Positions 1 to 4,356 of a stretch of DNA of 9,930 nucleotides are shown here, piece after piece (the stretch's first letter is position 1; every line of letters starts with the position of its first letter). The notes under the pieces are model-generated. The model worked only from the letters and a program-made list of their open reading frames with translations. It was not told where the DNA came from and did not search any database. This DNA is from Oscillospiraceae bacterium (GTDB lineage Bacteria > Bacillota_A > Clostridia > Oscillospirales > WRJC01): NCBI GenBank assembly GCA_009785015.1, contig WQXD01000118.1, positions 1 through 9,930 on the forward strand. The letters run 5' to 3'. The translations under genes were made by a program, and so were the position numbers.

Positions 1-160
1 ATAATTCGCGCAGAACCTGATCGTCGAGCGATCCCGTGACTTCTTTTCTATATCTCGCGATAAACGGGATCGTGTCGCCGTTATCAAAAAGGGCGATAGT
101 ATCCGCGAGTTTTTTTTCGGGTATCCCGAATTCTTTTACAAGCGTGTTTGTTATGTTCAT
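1..160 (-). CDS. tex: Tex family transcriptional accessory / RNA-binding protein, N-terminal part only
   Basis: The reading frame starts at an ATG read leftward from 160 and runs off the left edge after 53 complete codons. The protein begins MNITNTLVKEFGIPEKK and contains TIPFIARYRKEVTGSLDD, the strongly conserved start of the Tex N-terminal helical domain. Tex proteins are cytoplasmic, usually 700-780 residues, with an RNase H-like fold domain, helix-hairpin-helix repeats and a C-terminal S1 RNA-binding domain; all of these lie outside the window. Family members are linked to transcription and RNA metabolism. An AGAGGT ribosome binding site lies at 172-177, 11 bases before the start. The gene follows the toxin-antitoxin pair on the same strand after 66 bases with no visible terminator, so read-through from the upstream promoter is possible. 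Identity is from recognised sequence, not from a search. Confidence 0.93.
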   Translation of the reverse strand, partial: MNITNTLVKEFGIPEKKLADTIALFDNGDTIPFIARYRKEVTGSLDDQVLREL

Positions 161-226
161 AAGTTTTTTATACCTCTATATATTTTGGTTTTAATCTGAA
201 ATGATTGCTAACGAATAAAATACTTG

Positions 227-469
227 TTATATGATCTTTGCATTTTTAGGAATAAGCTCTGGGTGTTGCCGTTCAAACTCTGCGGCTTTATTCACTAATT
301 CCTCAAGGGTCATATTTTCAAATAGATTATCGCGCCGCCATTCAGTATAATCGAAATGCTCCTGCTTTATGTTTGCAATAAAAATCTCAGTTTCAATTAT
401 TCCGAGCGTTTCGCGTAAAATTCTCATTCCCGCAGTCATTATAGCGGAAGTTTGTATATTTTCAGTCAT
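227..469 (-). CDS. Small presumed antitoxin partner of a PIN-domain toxin (80 aa)
   Basis: This 80-residue acidic protein begins MTENIQTSAIM and carries the central segment FDYTEWRRDNLFENMTLEEL (residues about 39-58). I recall small proteins with a DYTEWR-type motif next to PIN-domain genes in several bacterial phyla; that link is from memory. No ribbon-helix-helix, AbrB or HTH motif is visible, so how it would neutralise the toxin or bind DNA is unknown. A longer reading starting at 484 exists, but a perfect GGAGG at 478-482 lies inside that extension and 8 bases before the ATG at 469, so 469 is preferred. The ATG overlaps the toxin stop as ATGA, implying translational coupling. It is predominantly helical, with a C-terminal tail ending in basic and hydrophobic residues (KNAKII). 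It could also be an accessory protein of unknown role. Confidence 0.62.
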   Translation of the reverse strand: MTENIQTSAIMTAGMRILRETLGIIETEIFIANIKQEHFDYTEWRRDNLFENMTLEELVNKAAEFERQHPELIPKNAKII

Positions 470-912
470 TCTGTTTTCCTCCATATTTTATCAAATTCAA
501 TAGGATTTAATATTTTTATTTTTTCTGTTTTATAATTAAGTACACGCTTATCGGTCGTAATAAAATAATCGCAACCCGAAATTATTGAACAAGCCAAATG
601 AACAGAGTCTTTATATTTAATGCCTGTTTCCATTATTTTTTTTGAAATTGTTATAACTTCGTTTTTCTTGTCTTCTCCTATATGAAATGACGAATATTCG
701 TTTACGAATTGTAAAATATGTTCCTTGTTTTTTTCAGAAGGGCTTTCGTTGATTTCATATAAAAGCATAAATGAAGAATAAAGCGCAAGGCTTTTATATT
801 TTATCAGCGATTGAATATACATTTTTGCCGCCGCTTCATTTTTGATTTTTTCCTGTGTTAAATCGTCAAACGGTCTGCCGTAACAGCAGTTGTCAAGATA
901 TATTTTGAGCAT
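466..912 (-). CDS. PIN-domain ribonuclease, VapC-like toxin (148 aa)
   Basis: The protein has the size and acidic residue pattern of a single PIN domain, a Mg2+/Mn2+-dependent ribonuclease fold found in VapC-type toxins. The first catalytic Asp is D7 in IYLDNCC, followed by RPFDD; E53 lies in LLYEIN; D102 in KDSVHLA; and D121 in FITTDKRVL, with D115 nearby. All four expected carboxylates are present, so the enzyme is probably active. The start at 912 is preceded by GGAG at 923-926, 10 bases away. The gene is first in a two-gene unit and overlaps the small downstream gene by ATGA. Toxin-first order is less usual than antitoxin-first. A strong promoter lies at 967-995. Known VapC enzymes cut tRNA or rRNA; the target here cannot be read from sequence. 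Confidence 0.9.
   Translation of the reverse strand: MLKIYLDNCCYGRPFDDLTQEKIKNEAAAKMYIQSLIKYKSLALYSSFMLLYEINESPSEKNKEHILQFVNEYSSFHIGEDKKNEVITISKKIMETGIKYKDSVHLACSIISGCDYFITTDKRVLNYKTEKIKILNPIEFDKIWRKTE
478..482 (-). promoter_or_regulatory. Ribosome binding site deciding the antitoxin start
   Basis: GGAGG, read leftward, sits 8 bases before the ATG at 469 and inside the last codons of the PIN gene. It supports 469 over the upstream ATG at 484, which has no comparable site, and yields the ATGA stop/start overlap. Confidence 0.75.
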
Positions 913-959
913 AATTATTCATCTCCATTCCTTTTTAATAACCACTGTGTTTATGCTCA
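906..959 (-). repeat. 9-bp inverted repeat pairing the predicted mRNA 5' end with the PIN start codon
   Basis: TGAGCATAA at 906-914 and TTATGCTCA at 951-959 are perfect reverse complements separated by 36 bases. One arm contains the toxin start codon (910-912). The other lies at the predicted first transcribed bases. The arms could form an RNA hairpin hiding the start codon or be an operator dyad for autoregulation. The 9-mer TTTTGAGCA at 903-911 recurs directly at 1070-1078. Confidence 0.5.
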
Positions 960-966
960 TAATGAT

Positions 967-995
967 ATTTTACCACAAACGGGCGGAAAAGTCAA
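967..995 (-). promoter_or_regulatory. Sigma-70/SigA-type promoter of the PIN toxin unit
   Basis: Read leftward, TTGACT (990-995) and TAAAAT (967-972) are separated by exactly 17 bases. A TGG directly before the -10 gives an extended -10. A/T-rich DNA just upstream of the -35 resembles an UP element. Transcription should start near 960, leaving a leader of about 48 bases before the start at 912. Confidence 0.72.
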
Positions 996-1038
996 TCGCC
1001 ATTTTTGATATATTTTTTAAATTATTATAAATGAAAGT

Positions 1039-1070
1039 ACACAACAGCGAAAAAATATACGCTCCTGTGT
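1039..1070. repeat. Imperfect inverted repeat (11-base arms, A/T loop)
   Basis: The arms at 1039-1049 (ACACAACAGCG) and 1060-1070 (CGCTCCTGTGT) pair at 9 of 11 positions around a 10-base A/T loop. It lies between the MACPF gene and the PIN promoter. No U-run follows on either strand, so it is not a convincing intrinsic terminator. Confidence 0.4.
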
Positions 1071-1083
1071 TTTGAGCAAATAT

Positions 1084-1138
1084 ATACGGCAAGAGGTCAG
1101 TGGTCAAAATGACCACCAACCTCCTTTTGCCGCCGTAT
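1084..1138. repeat. Long imperfect hairpin downstream of the MACPF gene
   Basis: The left arm (1084-1106) and right arm (1110-1138) fold around a 3-base AAA loop. Inner stem TGGTCA/TGACCA (1101-1106, 1110-1115), a middle GAGGT/ACCTC block and an outer ATACGG/CCGTAT block (1084-1089, 1133-1138) pair, with short bulges between. It starts about 37 bases past the MACPF stop. It could help end or stabilise the transcript, or be a remnant of a palindromic repeat family. It lacks the U-tract of a standard terminator. Confidence 0.55.
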
Positions 1139-1175
1139 GGGTACGGATGTCTTCCGCCAATTATGATGATAACGG

Positions 1176-3776
1176 CTATTCGCGCATGAAACGGATGTAT
1201 ATACAGTCTCCTTTAAGGTCTTTTCTCAAATCAAAGGGTTCTGTCTCATTCAACAGCGTAACGTATTCCCAACCTTCCTCGTCAAAATAACCGTTAATAA
1301 AGTCGGGCCGTTTGCTTACTCTCAAAACATCCATTCTCTTTATAGGCGACTTGGTTTTATCTCTTGTGCCGAAAAACAATACATATCCGCTTTTACTGCC
1401 CGCGCCTTTTCGGAGGTCTCCGCTTCTTAAATAGAAATTGGCGTCTTTATCGGAATTGTGCGCAATCTTCCACGGCGTTACAGAAGCGTTCCATTCATAT
1501 GCGGGAGGATTTTTTCCGTGATATGTAATAAAGAAGTCGGTATAGGCGTAAGCCTCATTTTCGCCCAATAAGTAAAACAAAAAATTTCCGTTGCCTTTCG
1601 GGTTTATATTGATACCGCCTGTCGAGGTATAATCGGGCCAACCTATGTTTTGTGTCGGAAAATGAATGCCCGTCACATATTTGGGCAGGGGGAATAAACT
1701 CTTTTGAGAATTGGCCCGCTTGTCAAACTCCGCTTTTATCGCATCCCGGCGCGCTTGAGTAGAGCACAGTTCCCATATCGGCTTGAGCGGCTGACCGCCG
1801 AAGTCGGTGAAGGTGGGGTCATTATTAAGAGAATTACGCCATGCGTCCATCGCATCGGCCGCTTGGTCGGGGTTCATCACTTTTCCGGTTGACCCTGTAC
1901 CACCGTAGAATATGACATTGCGGGTAGTTTTCGAGTTAAAGTTTTTTATCCTTTTTTCAGTTGCGGTATCGACTCCCACGCTGGCACTTGTGAAACCGGC
2001 GCTGTATGACGCCTTTGCGTTCATTTTAAACGAAGAAAAGCTTTCGCTGGACTGCGATTCTATGGAACAGTTGTAGTCCATTCTGCCGCCGATCCACACC
2101 GAAGTCATTACATGGGTGCCGTATGTGTCCAATATTTGGGCAGGGCTTACGTTCGGGTCGTTAAGGGCTTTCTGCACCGATGGCAGGAGGAAATTGGAAT
2201 AGTCGAAATATATGGGGTCGGCGAGCGAATATTCGTAAAGTTTTACCCATTTTGTTTGTGTAGCTAAATACTTATTTTTGCTCGTGCTGTTCATGGAGCC
2301 AAAATTGGTATTCACGCTGGCTGAAAAGCCCATAAACCCGCCGCTGACCTTGACGTTGGTAGTGCTTTTTTTACAATAATCGTAGGCGTTACTTTCAATA
2401 TTTTCAAAGAATGAGTCCGCATTGGCGTTTGGCGTTTTGTTGATTTCCCGCCATTCGATCATTTTCTGATAATCAAGAACGGGCTGTTTCAAACCCTTTG
2501 AGGTGTCGGGCGACGCATAGTCTCCGAAAGCGTTGTAACCGTAGCCGATGTATTTGAGCGCCTTGTTTACGTTCATGTCGGCGGTTGCCACATCGCCTTC
2601 GCCCTCTTTGAAGGCCTTGACATGAGCAACTATAAATCCGCTGTAACCTTTCTCGTTTTTGCACCTGACAACATACTTATACAGTATGCCCGGTTTAGCG
2701 TCATTGTCTATATAAGAGGTGGAATTTTTCGGCAGCGTAAAAACTTTTTCATCTGAGTTTGTGCTAGAGAGTCGGCGGATAACTTCGTATTCTGTTTCAT
2801 CGGTCGCGTTGTCCTTCCACGTTATCTTAGGAGCCGGCTGCGACTTGTTGCTGACAAGAACCAGGTCACTCGGCTTCGCGGGCGCGCTTGTCGGAGGAGG
2901 CGTGGTATCTTCCTCGGGCTCATTATAGTCAAACACGGCAACGAAAACATCTTTTATTGTGAAACCGGGGTCGATTGAAATAATACTGTCCCTTAACTTC
3001 GGCTTGGACGCTTCTTCCTCTTCCGGCGGCGGATCCGGGTTATTATCGTCGTCCTTCGGATCGCCGTCGTCATCGTCATCGTCGTCGTCGTCATCCGAAA
3101 TCGGCACCGGGTCATCATCGTTCGAACTCGGCACATGGTAGCTCACAAATGTGCGCCGGAGCAGCGCGATCGCCTGCTCACGCGTAGTGTTGCTCAGCGG
3201 GTCGATCGTAGTGTCCGTCGTACCCCTCATGATTCCGTTCTTCACGCAGAACCTCACCGCGCTGTACGCCCAGTCCGCGATCTTGGCAGCGTCGCTGTAA
3301 TTGAACACACTCGGCTCGCTCTTGTCCAGCTCCTCCACCGCCGCGCTCAGCGCCCGGAATATCATCACGCAGATCTCCTGACGCGTGATGTTCGCGTACG
3401 GCGTGAACTTGTCGTCAGACGTCCCGAATACGATCTTCAGCTTGTTCGCCTTCAGGATCTCCGGGTTGCTCGTGTCGCTGAATGGGTTCGGCGATATCGC
3501 TTCCGCTTCCTTCCCGCTCAGCGCCTCGTAGAGTTTTACCACTATAGTGCAGAATTCCTCGCGAGTGATCAGGCTTTTGTAGTTTTTCATGATCTCCGGG
3601 TATGTCAGCCCGTAATCATAGGCGTCCTGCAGTTCCGGCTCCGCCCAGCCGCTCTGCGTCCCGTCGAATGTCAGTTCCGCCGCCGATGTCGCCGTTGTCA
3701 GCGGCAGCATCCCCATAGTCATGACTACCGCCAATACAGCGCCGATTAGTCGTTGCCTGAGTCTTTTTCCGCTCAT
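1176..3776 (-). CDS. Secreted SLH-anchored MACPF (perforin-fold) protein with FN3-like and C-terminal beta-prism-like domains (866 aa)
   Basis: This is a secreted, cell-wall-attached member of the MACPF pore-forming superfamily. Residues 1-33 are a signal peptide with basic start, hydrophobic core and likely cleavage after SAA. Three SLH repeats (about 43-88, 98-146, 160-210) should bind secondary cell-wall polymer. A linker follows with ten consecutive Asp (228-237), then Pro/Glu-rich sequence. An FN3-like domain spans about 300-388 (ITWKDNATDETEYEVIRR). The MACPF domain covers about 405-695, with YGTHVMTSVWIGG at 552-564 matching the family signature Y-G-T-H-[FY]-x6-G-G except Val at the fifth position. 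Alternating Ser/Gly/hydrophobic stretches before (about 471-495) and after (about 573-603) fit the two membrane-inserting segments. Residues 699-866 hold three related DLRK/GYVLFF-type motifs, resembling the beta-prism modules that end some bacterial MACPF proteins. The RBS AGGAG is at 3786-3790. Target and activity are unknown. Confidence 0.92.
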   Translation of the reverse strand: MSGKRLRQRLIGAVLAVVMTMGMLPLTTATSAAELTFDGTQSGWAEPELQDAYDYGLTYPEIMKNYKSLITREEFCTIVVKLYEALSGKEAEAISPNPFSDTSNPEILKANKLKIVFGTSDDKFTPYANITRQEICVMIFRALSAAVEELDKSEPSVFNYSDAAKIADWAYSAVRFCVKNGIMRGTTDTTIDPLSNTTREQAIALLRRTFVSYHVPSSNDDDPVPISDDDDDDDDDDGDPKDDDNNPDPPPEEEEASKPKLRDSIISIDPGFTIKDVFVAVFDYNEPEEDTTPPPTSAPAKPSDLVLVSNKSQPAPKITWKDNATDETEYEVIRRLSSTNSDEKVFTLPKNSTSYIDNDAKPGILYKYVVRCKNEKGYSGFIVAHVKAFKEGEGDVATADMNVNKALKYIGYGYNAFGDYASPDTSKGLKQPVLDYQKMIEWREINKTPNANADSFFENIESNAYDYCKKSTTNVKVSGGFMGFSASVNTNFGSMNSTSKNKYLATQTKWVKLYEYSLADPIYFDYSNFLLPSVQKALNDPNVSPAQILDTYGTHVMTSVWIGGRMDYNCSIESQSSESFSSFKMNAKASYSAGFTSASVGVDTATEKRIKNFNSKTTRNVIFYGGTGSTGKVMNPDQAADAMDAWRNSLNNDPTFTDFGGQPLKPIWELCSTQARRDAIKAEFDKRANSQKSLFPLPKYVTGIHFPTQNIGWPDYTSTGGININPKGNGNFLFYLLGENEAYAYTDFFITYHGKNPPAYEWNASVTPWKIAHNSDKDANFYLRSGDLRKGAGSKSGYVLFFGTRDKTKSPIKRMDVLRVSKRPDFINGYFDEEGWEYVTLLNETEPFDLRKDLKGDCIYIRFMRE

Positions 3777-3803
3777 TGTTTTCCTCTCCTTTTTTTACTT
3801 TAT

Positions 3804-3823
3804 TTGACATTTTTTGACATTTT
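3804..3823. repeat. Tandem TTGACATTTT repeat in the MACPF leader
   Basis: Two identical 10-base units, TTGACATTTT at 3804-3813 and 3814-3823, lie side by side about 10-30 bases downstream of the predicted MACPF transcription start. A one-helical-turn period suits a protein-binding site on one DNA face, but no known operator is recognised. Confidence 0.5.
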
Positions 3824-3839
3824 GGGTTTTCCGTTGAAT

Positions 3840-3868
3840 ATTATATCACACTTATCAATATTTGTAAA
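3840..3868 (-). promoter_or_regulatory. Sigma-70/SigA-type promoter of the MACPF gene
   Basis: Read leftward, TTTACA (3863-3868) and a perfect TATAAT (3840-3845) are 17 bases apart, with TGA before the -10 giving an extended -10. The start point should be near 3833, leaving a leader of about 57 bases. Very A/T-rich DNA lies upstream. Confidence 0.75.
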
Positions 3869-3885
3869 TAAAATTTCGCGGTTTT

Positions 3886-3902
3886 TGAAAAAATATTTTT
3901 CA
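3886..3902. repeat. 17-base A/T palindrome in the divergent intergenic region
   Basis: TGAAAAA and TTTTTCA form perfect 7-base arms around ATA. It lies just upstream of the MACPF -35 box and between the two divergent transcription units, so it may be an operator or simply curved A/T-rich DNA. It has no G/C stem and is not a terminator. Confidence 0.4.
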
Positions 3903-3921
3903 AATTAAAATTTAAAATTTA

Positions 3922-3989
3922 TTTACACTCCATTTACCTGCAATTATTAGGTTTTAGTTTATAATTAGTTTATGTGGGTGTTATATACT
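3922..3989 (+). promoter_or_regulatory. Candidate promoter region for the V-ATPase operon (box choice uncertain)
   Basis: No single promoter stands out. TTTACA (3922-3927) is 17 bases before TATTAG (3945-3950). A perfect TATAAT occurs at 3960-3965 but without a good -35. TATACT (3984-3989) is a further -10 candidate with no good -35. Any of these would give a leader of about 40-80 bases before ntpF. Confidence 0.35.
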
Positions 3990-4017
3990 GCCATGATCAA
4001 AAATATCAAGATCTCGG

Positions 4018-4024
4018 AAAGGAG
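4018..4024 (+). promoter_or_regulatory. Ribosome binding site for the TTG start of ntpF
   Basis: AAAGGAG lies 8 bases before TTG at 4033. The first in-frame ATG is 57 bases further on and lacks a comparable site, so the TTG start is chosen. Confidence 0.7.
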
Positions 4025-4032
4025 CGGCGGAA

Positions 4033-4356
4033 TTGAACGAGGATATTTTATCTCTGCTTTTGCAGGCGGAAAACGAATATCACGCCGCAATGGAAAACGC
4101 GGCGAAAGAAGCGGAAGTCTATGAACAAGACAACGAAAAAAATCAAGCCGGTTATATCGATGAATTAAAACGCGAATGGGATTTGTTCGAAAAATCCGAA
4201 AACCGGAAACTCGCGCAAATGATCGCCGACGAAGAACAAAAATCGGAAAAGAAGGCGGCAGAACAAAAAAATCAATTAAAGGAAAGCCAGAAAAAGAAAG
4301 CGGAGATTATAAGCGAACGGTTGAAAAAGGAGGTGTTATCATTTGGCCATAGCTGA
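4033..4356 (+). CDS. ntpF: V-type ATPase small peripheral-stalk subunit (NtpF / subunit G-H type, 107 aa)
   Basis: This is a short, highly charged protein rich in Glu, Lys, Gln and Ala, with no membrane segment and continuous helix and coiled-coil propensity over about residues 8-100. Such a protein at the head of an ntp operon is the partner of subunit E. The two form the peripheral stalk that holds the catalytic head against the rotary torque and contacts subunit I. Family sequence conservation is low, so the call rests on size, composition and position first in the F-I-K-E-C-G-A order. The start is TTG at 4033 with AAAGGAG 8 bases upstream. The last 14 bases overlap the start of ntpI, and the ntpI binding site lies inside this gene, suggesting coupled translation. 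Confidence 0.85.
   Translation: MNEDILSLLLQAENEYHAAMENAAKEAEVYEQDNEKNQAGYIDELKREWDLFEKSENRKLAQMIADEEQKSEKKAAEQKNQLKESQKKKAEIISERLKKEVLSFGHS
4327..4333 (+). promoter_or_regulatory. Ribosome binding site for the TTG start of ntpI
   Basis: AAGGAGG lies within the end of ntpF, 9 bases before TTG at 4343. The next in-frame ATG (4358) would be 24 bases away, too far, so TTG is the likely start. Confidence 0.72.

Noticed and set aside
227..484. Antitoxin start at 484 (85 residues)
   Set aside because: The GGAGG at 478-482 lies inside this extension and is correctly placed for the ATG at 469, and 484 lacks its own site.
1072..1290. 72-codon plus-strand frame covering the hairpin and the end of the MACPF gene
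   Set aside because: It has no ribosome binding site, lies partly across an inverted repeat, and overlaps the MACPF C-terminus antisense.
3135..3749. 204-codon open frame on the plus strand opposite the SLH-coding region
   Set aside because: It is the antisense shadow of GC-rich, C-ending codons. It has no RBS, and its Arg/His/Val-rich product has no recognisable fold, while the other strand codes clear SLH repeats.
3814..3844. Plus-strand promoter using TTGACA at 3814 with A/T hexamers near 3837-3844 for the ATPase operon
   Set aside because: Only a poor -10 is available at 17 bases, it would give a leader of about 180 bases, and TTGACA here belongs to a tandem repeat.
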